A DNA stretch of 64,000 nt from Amycolatopsis sp. MtRt-6 (GCF_017308975.1 NZ_JADWPD010000018.1:148822-212821); one strand, 5' to 3'. Shown: positions 52,079-61,066, counted from the stretch's first letter. A program made the numbers and translations. Notes: generated from the letters alone by a model not told the origin.

Positions 52079-53770
52079 ATGACGATCGACCCGAAGCCCC
52101 GCAGCCGCACGGTGACCGACGGGATCGAGGCCGCGCCCGCCAGAGGCATGCTGCGCGCGGTCGGGATGGGCGACGGCGACTGGCGGAAACCGATCATCGG
52201 CGTCGCCAGTTCGTGGAACGAGATCACGCCGTGCAACCTGTCGCTGGACCGGCTGGCCCAGGCGTCGAAGGAAGGCGTGCACGCGGCCGGCGGCTACCCG
52301 CTGCAGTTCGGCACGATCTCGGTGTCCGACGGCATCTCCATGGGCCACGACGGCATGCACTTCTCGCTGGTCTCCCGCGAGGTCATCGCCGACTCGGTCG
52401 AGACGGTCATGCAGGCCGAGCGGCTCGACGGCTCGATCCTCCTGGCCGGCTGCGACAAGTCGCTGCCGGGCATGCTGATGGCCGCCGCGCGCCTCGACCT
52501 GGCCTCGGTGTTCCTCTACGCGGGCACGATCGCCCCCGGCTGGGTGAAGCTCACCGACGGCACCGAGAAGGACGTCAGCATCATCGACGCCTTCGAAGCG
52601 GTCGGGGCGTGCCGGGCCGGGCGTCTGGGCACCGCCGATCTCGACCGCATCGAACGCGCCATCTGCCCGGGCGAAGGCGCGTGCGGCGGGATGTACACCG
52701 CGAACACCATGGCGTCGGCTGCCGAAGCCATGGGGATGAGCATGCCGGGGTCGGCCGCGCCGCCGTCCGCGGACCGTCGCCGCGACCACTACGCCCACCT
52801 TTCGGGGGAAGCCGTGGTCGGCCTGCTCGAAAAGGGCATCACCGCGCGGGACATCCTGACCAGGGAGGCGTTCGAGAACGCCATCACCGTCGTGATGGCC
52901 CTCGGTGGTTCGACCAATGCGGTGCTGCACCTGCTGGCCATCGCGCACGAGGCGAAGGTTTCGCTGACCCTCGACGACTTCAACCGCGTCGGCGACCGCG
53001 TCCCGCACTTGGGCGACCTGAAGCCGTTCGGCAAGTACGTCATGCAGGACATCGATCGCCACGGCGGCATCCCGGTGCTGATGAAGGCGCTGCTCGACGA
53101 AGGATTGATCCACGGCGACGCCCTGACCGTCACCGGCCGCACGGTCGCCGAGAACCTCGCCGAGCTCGACCCCGGCCCGATCGACGGTGAGGTGCTGCGC
53201 GGTCTGGACAACCCGCTGCACCCGACCGGCGGCATCACCATCCTGCGCGGCTCGCTCGCGCCGGAGGGCGCGGTCGTGAAGTCCGCGGGCTTCGACACGG
53301 CCAACTTCGAGGGCCCGGCGCGCGTGTTCGAGCGCGAGCAGGAGGCGATGGCGGCCCTGAACGAGGGCCGGATCGAGGCCGGCGACGTCGTCGTCATCCG
53401 TTACGAAGGCCCCAAGGGCGGCCCGGGCATGCGGGAGATGCTGGCGATCACCGCGGCGATCAAGGGTGCCGGGCTCGGTCGCGACGTCCTGCTGCTGACC
53501 GACGGCCGGTTCTCCGGCGGGACCACCGGCCTGTGCATCGGCCACGTCGCACCGGAGGCGGTCGACGGCGGGCCGATCGCGTTCGTCCGCACCGGCGACC
53601 GGATCGCCGTCGACATCAAGGCCCGCAGCATCGACCTGCTGGTCGACGCGGCCGAGCTGGCCCGGCGCCGCGAGGACTGGGAGCCGCTGCCGAACAAGTT
53701 CGGAGAGGGCGTCCTCGGCAAGTACGTGAAGCTGGTGCGGTCGTCGTCCTACGGGGCCGTCACGAGCTGA
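52079..53770 (+). CDS. ilvD: Dihydroxy-acid dehydratase
   Basis: 563 aa, the usual IlvD length. The three iron-sulfur cysteines lie in T-P-C-N-L-S-L, A-G-C-D-K-S-L-P-G and G-A-C-G-G-M-Y-T-A-N-T-M-A. It makes 2-ketoisovalerate and 2-keto-3-methylvalerate for branched-chain amino acids. ATG 52079 is preferred because CGGAGG is seven bases upstream; ATG 52043 sits at the presumed promoter (TAACAT). The 3' end overlaps the convergent ligase gene by 22 bases. Confidence 0.95.
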   Translation: MTIDPKPRSRTVTDGIEAAPARGMLRAVGMGDGDWRKPIIGVASSWNEITPCNLSLDRLAQASKEGVHAAGGYPLQFGTISVSDGISMGHDGMHFSLVSREVIADSVETVMQAERLDGSILLAGCDKSLPGMLMAAARLDLASVFLYAGTIAPGWVKLTDGTEKDVSIIDAFEAVGACRAGRLGTADLDRIERAICPGEGACGGMYTANTMASAAEAMGMSMPGSAAPPSADRRRDHYAHLSGEAVVGLLEKGITARDILTREAFENAITVVMALGGSTNAVLHLLAIAHEAKVSLTLDDFNRVGDRVPHLGDLKPFGKYVMQDIDRHGGIPVLMKALLDEGLIHGDALTVTGRTVAENLAELDPGPIDGEVLRGLDNPLHPTGGITILRGSLAPEGAVVKSAGFDTANFEGPARVFEREQEAMAALNEGRIEAGDVVVIRYEGPKGGPGMREMLAITAAIKGAGLGRDVLLLTDGRFSGGTTGLCIGHVAPEAVDGGPIAFVRTGDRIAVDIKARSIDLLVDAAELARRREDWEPLPNKFGEGVLGKYVKLVRSSSYGAVTS

Positions 53771-55104
53771 ACGAGGGCGCGCTTGTCGACCTTGCCGACG
53801 TCGGTGAGCGGCAGCGCGGCGATGAAGGCCACGGCCGCCGGGACGTAGTGCTCCTGACCGAAGATTTCGCGGGTGTGTGCCTGCAGGGCAACCGCCGTGA
53901 CTTCGCTCGTGGCGACGACGACGGCGTGCAGCCGATCGCCGTGGCCGAAGACGGCCGCGCTGCGCACGGCCGGGTGCGTCGCGAGGGCGTGTTCGACGAC
54001 GGTCGTGGGCACCTTCGTGCCGTGCTCGCCGACCACGACGACGTCGTCCGCGCGGTCGAGCAGGTAGAGGTAGCCCTCGTCGTCGAAGCGGCCGAGGTCG
54101 CCGGTGCGCAGCCAGCCCGCGCCGATGTCCGGGCCGCCGAGGTAACCGTCCATCATGGACAGTCCGCGCACCTCGACCTCGCCGTCGGCGGTGATGCGGG
54201 CTGCCATGCCCGGCACGATCCGGCCGACCGAGCCCAGCCGTTCCGGGCGGTCGAGCAGCTCGGCGGCGGAGATGCTCGCGATCATCGGCGCCTCGGTGAG
54301 GCCGTAGCCCTGGCCGACGACCGGGCCGAAGACGTCGAGGGCCTGCGCGAGCCGGTGCGGCGGCAGCGGCGCGGCGCCGAGGGAGAGCGAGCGGACGCTG
54401 GTGAGGTCGGTTTCCGGGCACTTCGGGTGGTCCAGGACGGCGGCCAGCCGTGGTGGGGTGAGCGAGAGCGTGTCGATCCGGTGTTCCTGGATCGCGCCGA
54501 GGACGGCTCCCGCGTCGAAACCGTCGTGGACGACGACGGTGTCCTGCCGCAGCAGCGCACCGAGCACGGTGGCGTTGCCGGTCATGTGCGTCATCGGCGC
54601 GACCAGCAGCGTCCGGCCCGGACCGTCCGGCGACGGCGCGAAGATGTGCGCCATGCCGTCGTAGATGCCGCTGTGGCGGATCAGCTTCGGCGTGCCGGTG
54701 GTGCCGCCGGTGGGGAAGAGCAGGCGGACGGCCGCCGGCGGGTGCAGTGGCTCGGGTTCGGCGTCGAGGTCGCCGAGGGTGCGGACGTCGCCCGCGGGCC
54801 AGTCGTGCGGGCGGTCGGTGACGACGGTGGCGCCACGCGCCGCGGCGAGCCGGTCTCGGGTGGGCGCCGAGGCCGGGACCAGGAGCACGGTCGCGCCGCG
54901 CAGGAGGGCGGCCAGCTGGACGAGGACCGTCTCGGGCCGGTTGCGCAGGTCGACGGCGAGGGTTCCGACATCGCCGAGCCCGCCGTGCAGGCGGCGCAGC
55001 CGGTCGCGGGCCTGGTGGTAGGTGGTGACGCCGTCTTGGACGAAGAGCGGACGGTCACCGCCGTCGTCGAGCGCGGCGAGGACCTTCGTCAGGAAGAAGC
55101 TCAC
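53749..55104 (-). CDS. AMP-dependent synthetase/ligase
   Basis: 451 aa, shorter than the 500-550 aa typical of the family. The P-loop-like L-F-P-T-G-G-T-T-G-T-P-K, G-Y-G-L-T-E-A-P and W-L-R-T-G-D-L-G-R motifs are intact and the terminal P-L-T-D-V-G-K-V-D-K provides the catalytic lysine. It activates an unknown carboxylic acid as acyl-AMP or acyl-CoA. GTG 55104 follows the SsgA-family gene by 13 bases; they may be co-transcribed. Confidence 0.87.
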   Translation of the reverse strand: MSFFLTKVLAALDDGGDRPLFVQDGVTTYHQARDRLRRLHGGLGDVGTLAVDLRNRPETVLVQLAALLRGATVLLVPASAPTRDRLAAARGATVVTDRPHDWPAGDVRTLGDLDAEPEPLHPPAAVRLLFPTGGTTGTPKLIRHSGIYDGMAHIFAPSPDGPGRTLLVAPMTHMTGNATVLGALLRQDTVVVHDGFDAGAVLGAIQEHRIDTLSLTPPRLAAVLDHPKCPETDLTSVRSLSLGAAPLPPHRLAQALDVFGPVVGQGYGLTEAPMIASISAAELLDRPERLGSVGRIVPGMAARITADGEVEVRGLSMMDGYLGGPDIGAGWLRTGDLGRFDDEGYLYLLDRADDVVVVGEHGTKVPTTVVEHALATHPAVRSAAVFGHGDRLHAVVVATSEVTAVALQAHTREIFGQEHYVPAAVAFIAALPLTDVGKVDKRALVQLVTAP

Positions 55105-55117
55105 CCGGGGACGGTAT

Positions 55118-55531
55118 CTAGTCCTGGTACGACAGCTTCGCCAGTTCCTCGTCGAAGTCGAACCAGTCGCTCTCGCTGCCGGCCGGGATGACGTCGTAGG
55201 TGCGGTCGAGGAAGGCCGCGATCTCCTTCGCGGGCGCTTCGAGCACCGCGGCGCCGTCGGGCGAGCTCAGCTCCACGACGACCAGCGCCGGGTCGCCGGC
55301 CGGCCCGATCCGGACGTCGCCGTCGCCGCAGCGGGCGAGCAGGCCGTCGGCGAGCAGGTCGCGGCCGAAGAGCCACCGGACCGCGCTCGGGCCGGCGTGC
55401 AGCACCACGGCGACCGCGTACGGGTCGCGGGTGTCGTACTCCAGCTCGGCCGGCACCGGTCGCGGCCCGGCCCCGAAGGTGCGCAGGGCGAAGTCGATGC
55501 TGGCGCTGGTCACGGTGTGCGGGTCGGCCAT
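55118..55531 (-). CDS. SsgA/SsgB-family cell-division regulator
   Basis: 137 aa, the family length. P-V-P-A-E-L-E-Y-D-T-R-D-P-Y-A-V-A-V-V-L-H and V-R-W-L-F-G-R-D-L-L-A-D-G-L are diagnostic of SsgA-like proteins, which position FtsZ in sporulating actinomycetes; SsgB is the member conserved outside Streptomyces. ATG 55531 follows AAAGGGG. A perfect SigK-type promoter points at this gene from 55739. A 13-codon open frame (55547-55588) precedes it. Confidence 0.85.
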   Translation of the reverse strand: MADPHTVTSASIDFALRTFGAGPRPVPAELEYDTRDPYAVAVVLHAGPSAVRWLFGRDLLADGLLARCGDGDVRIGPAGDPALVVVELSSPDGAAVLEAPAKEIAAFLDRTYDVIPAGSESDWFDFDEELAKLSYQD

Positions 55532-55852
55532 GGTGGCCCCTTTGCTACTCGTCGGTTAACTTCCGCTGCTTCCAGGGATAACCCATAGTCAGTTCAACGC
55601 CCAGCGTTCCGAAAAACTTTCACACGCGAGGGTGATCAAGAAGTGTCCGAGGTCACCGTCAGCGTGGCCGAACGGGCAACTCCCTCACACGCCGTGACCA
55701 ACGGTGACAGGTATTCGGAGCCGTGCCGCTGCCGGATGGGTCCCGGCGCCGGAGTTGCGCCGTCCGGGTGGGAAGGGTCACCGGACACCAGTCCGGGCCG
55801 CCGTCCGGCCGCGAACCCCCGGGCAAGTCAGGGGTGACTGGAGGACTCGGGC
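55532..55852. other. 321-base divergent region between the SsgA-family gene and sigK
   Basis: It contains a SigK-type promoter on the minus strand (55713-55739) and a tiny minus-strand open frame (55547-55588). On the plus strand I see no second SigK site and no clear housekeeping promoter for sigK. No protein gene fits. Confidence 0.5.
55713..55739 (-). promoter_or_regulatory. Perfect SigK-type promoter facing the SsgA-family gene
   Basis: CCATCC (55734-55739), a 15-base spacer and CCGAAT (55713-55718) on the minus strand match the mycobacterial SigK consensus exactly. The transcription start would be near 55705, leaving a leader of about 175 bases to the ATG at 55531. Confidence 0.65.
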
Positions 55853-56449
55853 ATGGGTGAGCGTGGGCGGTTGCGGCTGCCACCGGACGAGGCACCGGCG
55901 CCCGCGCCGAGCGCCGAAGAGCTGCTCCGGCGCGTGGCGGCCGGCGACGAGACGGCGTTCGCGTCGCTCTACGACCTCGTCGCCGGTCCGGTGCTGGGCC
56001 TGGCGACGCGCGTGCTGCGCAGTCACGCGCAGGCCGAGGAAGTGGCGCAGGAGGTGCTGGTGGAGGTGTGGCGCAAGGCCACGCGGTACGAGCCGGAGCG
56101 CGGCAGCGCGCTGTCGTGGGTGCTGACCATCGCCCACCGCCGGGCCGTGGACCGCGTGCGCGCGCACCAGGCCGGCGTCGACCGCGAGGAGCGGGCCGGC
56201 CTGATGGACGTGCGGCGGCCGTTCGACGAGGTCACCGAGTCCGCGCTGGCCGGCCTGGAGCGGCAGCGGGTGCGGCAGTGCCTGGCCGCGCTGACCGACC
56301 TGCAGCGCGAGTCGATCGTGCTGGCCTACTACAACGGCTACACCTACCCCGAGGTCGCCGAGGTGCTGCAGGTCGCGCCGGGCACGGTCAAGACCCGCAT
56401 CCGCGACGGCCTGATCCGGCTGCGCGACTGCCTGGGGGTGGACCGGTGA
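55853..56449 (+). CDS. sigK: ECF sigma factor SigK
   Basis: 198 aa. Region 2 V-L-R-S-H-A-Q-A-E-E-V-A-Q-E-V-L-V-E-V-W and region 4 Y-Y-N-G-Y-T-Y-P-E-V-A-E-V-L-Q-V-A-P-G-T-V-K-T-R match the SigK group. The rskA anti-sigma gene overlaps its stop (GTGA), and the molybdopterin and fasciclin genes follow, as around SigK in many actinobacteria. In M. tuberculosis SigK drives the fasciclin antigens MPT70/MPT83. ATG 55853. Confidence 0.93.
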   Translation: MGERGRLRLPPDEAPAPAPSAEELLRRVAAGDETAFASLYDLVAGPVLGLATRVLRSHAQAEEVAQEVLVEVWRKATRYEPERGSALSWVLTIAHRRAVDRVRAHQAGVDREERAGLMDVRRPFDEVTESALAGLERQRVRQCLAALTDLQRESIVLAYYNGYTYPEVAEVLQVAPGTVKTRIRDGLIRLRDCLGVDR

Positions 56450-57126
56450 CCGCCGAGCTGCACACGCTGACCGGGGCCTACGCCCTGGACGCCGTGTCCG
56501 ATGTGGACCGTGCCGAGTTCGAACGCCACCTCGGCCGGTGCGCTGCCTGCCGTCAGGAGGTCGCGGAGCTGCGGGCGACCGGCGCGCGGCTGGCCCTGGC
56601 CGCCGCGGTGGAGCCGCCGCCGTCGCTGAAGCCGCTGGTGCTCGCCGACATCGCCCGCACCCGGCAGCTACCACCGAAGGTGCCGGTGCCGCGCCGGCTG
56701 AGCCGGGCCAAGACGTGGCAGCTGCGGGTCTCGCTCTTCGGGGCGGCCGCCGCGGCCGTGGTGGCGGTCGTCCTCGGCGTCGCCCGGACGCCGGCGCCCG
56801 TCGACCCGGTGCTGAGCGCGCCGGACGCCGCCGCGATTGAGGGGACCGGCCAGGGGCACGCCACCCTCGTCGTCTCGCGCAGCCGGCACCAGGCCGTGCT
56901 GCTCGCGTCGGACCTGCCCGCGCTCGACGCCGGCCACGTCTACCAGGTGTGGCTCATCGGCCCCGCCGGCGCGCGGTCGGCCGGGCTGATGACGGCCGAG
57001 CCGTCGCAGCGGATGCTGGTGGCCGACCTCCCGCCGGACGTCGACCGGATCGGGATCACCGTCGAGCCGGCCGGCGGTTCGCCCGGCCCGACGACGCCCG
57101 CCGTCACCAGGATTTCCCTTGCTTAG
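56446..57126 (+). CDS. rskA: Anti-sigma-K factor RskA
   Basis: 226 aa. The zinc-binding anti-sigma domain carries H28-x-x-x-C32-x-x-C35; one transmembrane helix (about 93-113) and an extracytoplasmic domain follow. It holds SigK until regulated proteolysis releases it. Start GTG 56446 overlaps the sigK stop, so synthesis is coupled in ratio. The 3' end overlaps the next gene by eight bases. Confidence 0.93.
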   Translation: MTAELHTLTGAYALDAVSDVDRAEFERHLGRCAACRQEVAELRATGARLALAAAVEPPPSLKPLVLADIARTRQLPPKVPVPRRLSRAKTWQLRVSLFGAAAAAVVAVVLGVARTPAPVDPVLSAPDAAAIEGTGQGHATLVVSRSRHQAVLLASDLPALDAGHVYQVWLIGPAGARSAGLMTAEPSQRMLVADLPPDVDRIGITVEPAGGSPGPTTPAVTRISLA

Positions 57127-58612
57127 CCGGTGGCCGGCCGCTCTGATCGGTGTCCTGGCGCTCGCGGCGGCCTTGGCGGCAGGCCACCTCGTCGCCGGGT
57201 TCGTGGGTGTGAACGCGTCGCCGTACCTGGCGGTCGGCAACGGTGCCATCGACCTGACTCCGGTGTGGCTCAAGGACTTCGCGGTCCGCACGTTCGGCAC
57301 CTACGACAAGCTCGTGCTGCTGTCCGGGATGGCCGTGGTCATGGTGGTCGTGGCGGCGGTGGCGGGCCTGCTGTCCCGGCGCACTCCGGTGCCGGGGCTG
57401 GTGGTGATCACCGGGTTCGGGCTCGTCGGCCTCGTCGCGGTCTACGCGCGGCCGGACCTGGACGCCGTCGCGCTGCTCGCCCCGCTGGCGAGCCTGGCTG
57501 CCGGAGTCGGGACGTTCGCCTTCCTGCGCCGGCTCGACGTCGTCCCGGACCGCTCGCGCCGGACGGTGCTGCTGGCGGGGGTCGTCGCGGGGGCCGGGAT
57601 CGCGGGCCTCGGCGGGCAGCTGCTCGCCGGCCGCCGGGACGCGGCGTCGTCACGCGAAGCGGTCGGGCGGCTCGTCCCGGTCCGGACCGCGCCGACGATC
57701 CCGGCCGACGCCGACTTCGCGAAGCTGGGGACTCCGACGTTCCTGACCCGCAACGACCGCTTCTACCGCGTGGACACCGCGCTGACCGTGCCGCAGGTGC
57801 GGGCGGAGGACTGGAGCCTGCGGCTGTACGGGATGGTCGACCGCGAGATCCGCTACCGCTACGGCGACATCCGGAACCGGCCGCTGGTGGAACGCACGAT
57901 CACGATGACCTGCGTGTCCAACGAGGTCGGCGGCACCTACGTCTCCACCGCGAACTTCGCCGGTGTCGACCTGGCCGACCTGCTCGAAGAGGCCGGCGTG
58001 CGACCCGGTGCCGAGCAGCTCTTCTCGTCCAGTGTGGACGGCTGGACGTCCGGCAGCCCGCTCGCGGCGGCGCTGGACCCCTCGCGCGGGGCCATGCTCG
58101 CCATCGGCATGAACGGCGAGCCGCTGCCGATCGAACACGGTTTCCCGGCCCGGCTGGTCATTCCCGGGTTGTACGGGTACGTGTCGGCGACGAAATGGGT
58201 GACCGATCTCGAAGTCACGACCTGGGACGCGCGTCAGGCGTATTGGCTGAAACGCGGGTGGGGGCGTGAGGCGCCGATCAAGACCCAATCGCGGATCGAC
58301 ACGCCGAAAGGTTTCGAAACAGTTCCGGCGGGAAAGGTCCGCGTCGCCGGGATCGCCTGGGCGCAGCACACCGGCATCGCCAAGGTCGAGCTGCGCGTGG
58401 ACAACGGGCCGTGGCGGGAAGCCATGCTGTCACACGAGGTAAACCCGGACACCTGGCGCATGTGGTGGCTCGAGTTCGACGTCGCACCCGGCGGGCACCA
58501 GGTCGTCTGCCGGGCGACCGACAAAAGCGGGTACACGCAGACGGAAATGCGCGCCGGAACCGTTCCGGACGGCGCGACCGGGTGGCACAGCATCGCCTTC
58601 ACAGCGCGGTGA
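57119..58612 (+). CDS. Molybdopterin-dependent oxidoreductase (sulfite-oxidase-like)
   Basis: 497 aa. Four or five transmembrane helices at 1-175 lead to a sulfite-oxidase-family domain; the molybdenum-ligand cysteine is C265 in T-M-T-C-V-S-N-E-V-G-G and the C-terminal Mo-co dimerisation domain begins near 395. TTG 57119 overlaps rskA by eight bases. In the SigK/RskA system it is likely a redox partner that repairs or senses oxidised extracytoplasmic targets; the reaction is unknown. Confidence 0.9.
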   Translation: MLSRWPAALIGVLALAAALAAGHLVAGFVGVNASPYLAVGNGAIDLTPVWLKDFAVRTFGTYDKLVLLSGMAVVMVVVAAVAGLLSRRTPVPGLVVITGFGLVGLVAVYARPDLDAVALLAPLASLAAGVGTFAFLRRLDVVPDRSRRTVLLAGVVAGAGIAGLGGQLLAGRRDAASSREAVGRLVPVRTAPTIPADADFAKLGTPTFLTRNDRFYRVDTALTVPQVRAEDWSLRLYGMVDREIRYRYGDIRNRPLVERTITMTCVSNEVGGTYVSTANFAGVDLADLLEEAGVRPGAEQLFSSSVDGWTSGSPLAAALDPSRGAMLAIGMNGEPLPIEHGFPARLVIPGLYGYVSATKWVTDLEVTTWDARQAYWLKRGWGREAPIKTQSRIDTPKGFETVPAGKVRVAGIAWAQHTGIAKVELRVDNGPWREAMLSHEVNPDTWRMWWLEFDVAPGGHQVVCRATDKSGYTQTEMRAGTVPDGATGWHSIAFTAR

Positions 58613-58634
58613 CTCGCATCACTCGAATGGGTGC

Positions 58635-58661
58635 CAATCCGATTCACCGGTAGTTCCGAAT
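58635..58661 (+). promoter_or_regulatory. SigK-type promoter for the fasciclin gene
   Basis: CAATCC (58635-58640), a 15-base spacer and CCGAAT (58656-58661) differ from the SigK consensus CCATCC/CCGAAT by one base. The start codon is 44 bases downstream. Confidence 0.65.
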
Positions 58662-58705
58662 ACCGATCAAGAAGAAGTTATCAGCCGATTGTGGGAGTGA
58701 TTTTC

Positions 58706-59374
58706 GTGACCAAGCTCCGTGTCGCCGGGATCGGCGTCACCGCCGTCGCCGCCCTTTCGCTGACCGCGTGCAGCGGTAGCGACACCGCTTCGTCGGGTGG
58801 TTCCAGCAGCTCGATGACGCCGCCGGCGCCCGCGACGTCGTCCAGCATGGCGTCCGGTTCCGGCAACGGCATGACCACCAACGCCGACGTCTTCGGTCCG
58901 GCCTGTGCGCAGCTGCCGCAGGGCTCCGCGCCGGGCTCGCTGGACTCGATGGGCCCGCAGCCGGTCGCCTCGGCCGCGTCGACCAACCCGCTGCTGACCA
59001 AGCTGGTGGCGGCGGTCAAGGCCACCAACCTGGTCGACACGCTGAACAGCCAGGAGGCCATCACGGTCTTCGCGCCGGCCGACCCGGCGTTCGCCGCGCT
59101 GGGCGACGCCAAGTTCAACGAGCTCGCCGGCAAGCCCGCCGAACTGGCGCCGATCCTGCAGTACCACGTCGTCGGCAAGCGTTACGACGCCACGGGTCTC
59201 GCGGCCGCGGGCTCGGTCGACACGCTGAACACCGCCGGCGGCCCGGTGAAGATCGAGGGCTCCGGCGAGAACCTGACGGTCAACGGCGCGAAGGTCCTGT
59301 GCGGCAACATCCCCACGAAGAACGCCACGGTCTTCGTGATCGACAAGGTGTTGACGCCGGGTACCAACCAGTGA
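58706..59374 (+). CDS. Fasciclin-domain lipoprotein (MPT83/MPT70-like)
   Basis: 222 aa. Lipobox L-S-L-T-A-C gives a lipid-modified surface protein; a Ser/Thr/Pro-rich linker precedes one fasciclin (FAS1) domain with F-A-P-A-D-P-A-F and the YH motif in L-Q-Y-H-V-V. MPT83 and MPT70 are the SigK-controlled relatives in tuberculosis. GTG 58706 follows GGGAG. Two cysteines in the FAS1 flank (G-P-A-C-A-Q and V-L-C-G-N) could form a disulfide. Confidence 0.9.
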   Translation: MTKLRVAGIGVTAVAALSLTACSGSDTASSGGSSSSMTPPAPATSSSMASGSGNGMTTNADVFGPACAQLPQGSAPGSLDSMGPQPVASAASTNPLLTKLVAAVKATNLVDTLNSQEAITVFAPADPAFAALGDAKFNELAGKPAELAPILQYHVVGKRYDATGLAAAGSVDTLNTAGGPVKIEGSGENLTVNGAKVLCGNIPTKNATVFVIDKVLTPGTNQ

Positions 59375-59375
59375 C

Positions 59376-60368
59376 CTAGCGTCCCAGCAACGGACCCAGG
59401 CGTTCCGCGATGTCGGTGAGGATCTGCACGTAGTCTTCGTGCTCGAAGGTGAACGGCAGGGCGAAAGCCACCTCGTCGATCTCGCGGAACGCCGCGTGTG
59501 CGTGCAGCCGCTCGGCGATTTCCGCGGACGTGCCGACGAAGTCGGGGGAGAACAGCATCCGCGCGGGACCTTGCGGTTCTTTGGTGCGGGGCAGCCGTTT
59601 TCCGGCGTAGGCCTCGTACTTGGCGCGCTGTTCCGGCGTCGCGCTGTCGGTGGGGATCACGACCAGGCCCTGGGAGACGCGCCCGGCGGGGTGGTGCTCG
59701 CGGAACGTCCGGATGTGCGAGAGCTGGATTTCGGCGAAGTCCGTGCTCTCGTCTTCGGCCTTGACCACGCTGCTGGTCAGGAAGTTCATCCGGTGCTTGC
59801 CCGCCCACTCCGCCGAGCGCAGGCTCGCGCCGCCGTACCAGAGGCGGTCGCCGAGCCCGGGTGCCTGCGGCTGGACGCGGTCGGAGAACACCTCGAACCC
59901 CTGCGTCCCGCTGAACCCGGTGGCCGGTTCGCCGCGCACGAAGCCGAGCAGCCGCTGCACGCGGTCGTAGGAGAAGTTCTCGGCGTCGGCGGTGTCCGGG
60001 TAGAGGGCGTGCTTGACGTCGTCCCAGCGCATCGGCGGGCCGACGCTGAGGCCGGGGTTGAGCCGGCCGCCGGAGAGCAGGTCGACGGTGGCGAGGTCCT
60101 CGGCCAGCCGCAGCGGGTTCTCCCAGCCGAGCGGGATCACGGCGGTGCCGAGGTCGATCCGGCTGGTCCGCTGCGACGCGGCGGCCAGCACGGCGACCGG
60201 GGAGGAAATGCCGTACTGGAGGTGCCGGTGGCGCACCCAGGCGCTGTCGAACCCGAGCCGTTCACCCAGCTCGATGATCTCCAGCGTCGACTCGTGGCCG
60301 CGGCGCGGGTCGGCCGCGTCGAACAGGCCGATGGTCAGGAAGCCGAGCTTCCGCAGTGGTCGTGACAC
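59376..60368 (-). CDS. LLM-class flavin-dependent oxidoreductase
   Basis: 330 aa luciferase-like TIM barrel. L-G-F-D-S-A-W-V-R-H-R-H, L-G-T-A-V-I-P-L and V-G-T-S-A-E-I-A-E-R-L fit the bacterial luciferase/F420 family; it may use FMN or F420. GTG 60368. It ends two bases after the fasciclin stop. Substrate unknown. Confidence 0.87.
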   Translation of the reverse strand: MSRPLRKLGFLTIGLFDAADPRRGHESTLEIIELGERLGFDSAWVRHRHLQYGISSPVAVLAAASQRTSRIDLGTAVIPLGWENPLRLAEDLATVDLLSGGRLNPGLSVGPPMRWDDVKHALYPDTADAENFSYDRVQRLLGFVRGEPATGFSGTQGFEVFSDRVQPQAPGLGDRLWYGGASLRSAEWAGKHRMNFLTSSVVKAEDESTDFAEIQLSHIRTFREHHPAGRVSQGLVVIPTDSATPEQRAKYEAYAGKRLPRTKEPQGPARMLFSPDFVGTSAEIAERLHAHAAFREIDEVAFALPFTFEHEDYVQILTDIAERLGPLLGR

Positions 60369-60412
60369 AGTTCGATTTTGCCCCGGTGAGCGGGGTCATC
60401 CCAGCTGGTGGA

Positions 60413-61066
60413 CTACCGCAGCCGGTCGAGGCCGTCGAGGATGAGGTCGAGACCGAACTCGAACTCGGTCTGGTCGTCGCACCAGCCCAGGGTGGAGTCC
60501 GGGTCGTCGTGGGCGATCTCGCTCATCAGCCTGGTCAGGTTCGGCAGCTGCCAGGACAGATCCACCGGCACCTCGGCCGACTCGCCGGCGCTCGGGTCGA
60601 ACGGCTCCTGGCTGAACCCGAGCGCACGGCTGCCGAGCGCGTGCAGCGCGTGGTGCACCAGGTCGTAGGAGAACCCGCCGTCGCGCATCAGGCCGACCAG
60701 GGTGTCGTAGTAGCGCAGGACCTCGGTGCTCGTCGACGACCGCGTCTCGAACAGCTCCGGCGCCCAGCGGTGCCGGAGGAACACCTGCCGCGCCGCCAGG
60801 ATCCGCTGCCGCACCGCCGTCTTCCAGGCCGGCGATGGCTCGACGCGGGCGACGGCCTCGTTGATCTCGGCGGCCACGACGTCGACGATGCCGTCGAGCA
60901 CGTCTTCCTTCTTCGCGACGTGGTAATAGAGCGACATCGCCTCGGCGCCGAGCTCTTCAGCGAGCCGGCGCATGGTCAGCGCCCGCAGCCCGTGTTCGTC
61001 CGCGAGGTCGACGGCCGCGCGCAGGACGCGTTCGCGGCTCAGGGGCATCCGCGCGTCGGTTGTCAC
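60413..61066 (-). CDS. TetR-family regulator (TetR-C subgroup)
   Basis: 217 aa. HTH: A-L-T-M-R-R-L-A-E-E-L-G-A-E-A-M-S-L-Y-Y-H-V-A-K-K-E-D-V-L, typical of TetR/TetR_C drug sensors. GTG 61066 (T-T-D-A-R-M-P-L) is favoured by TACGAT seven bases upstream, implying a leaderless message. Divergent from a quinone-reductase-like gene with three operator copies between. Confidence 0.88.
   Translation of the reverse strand: MTTDARMPLSRERVLRAAVDLADEHGLRALTMRRLAEELGAEAMSLYYHVAKKEDVLDGIVDVVAAEINEAVARVEPSPAWKTAVRQRILAARQVFLRHRWAPELFETRSSTSTEVLRYYDTLVGLMRDGGFSYDLVHHALHALGSRALGFSQEPFDPSAGESAEVPVDLSWQLPNLTRLMSEIAHDDPDSTLGWCDDQTEFEFGLDLILDGLDRLR

Noticed and set aside
55547..55588. 13-codon open frame before the SsgA-family gene
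   Set aside because: It could be a leader peptide, but has no ribosome-binding site or recognisable features; kept only as a remark.
55532..55852. A plus-strand SigK autoregulatory promoter for sigK
   Set aside because: I searched for CCATCC/CCGAAT on the plus strand and found none; the only match points the other way.
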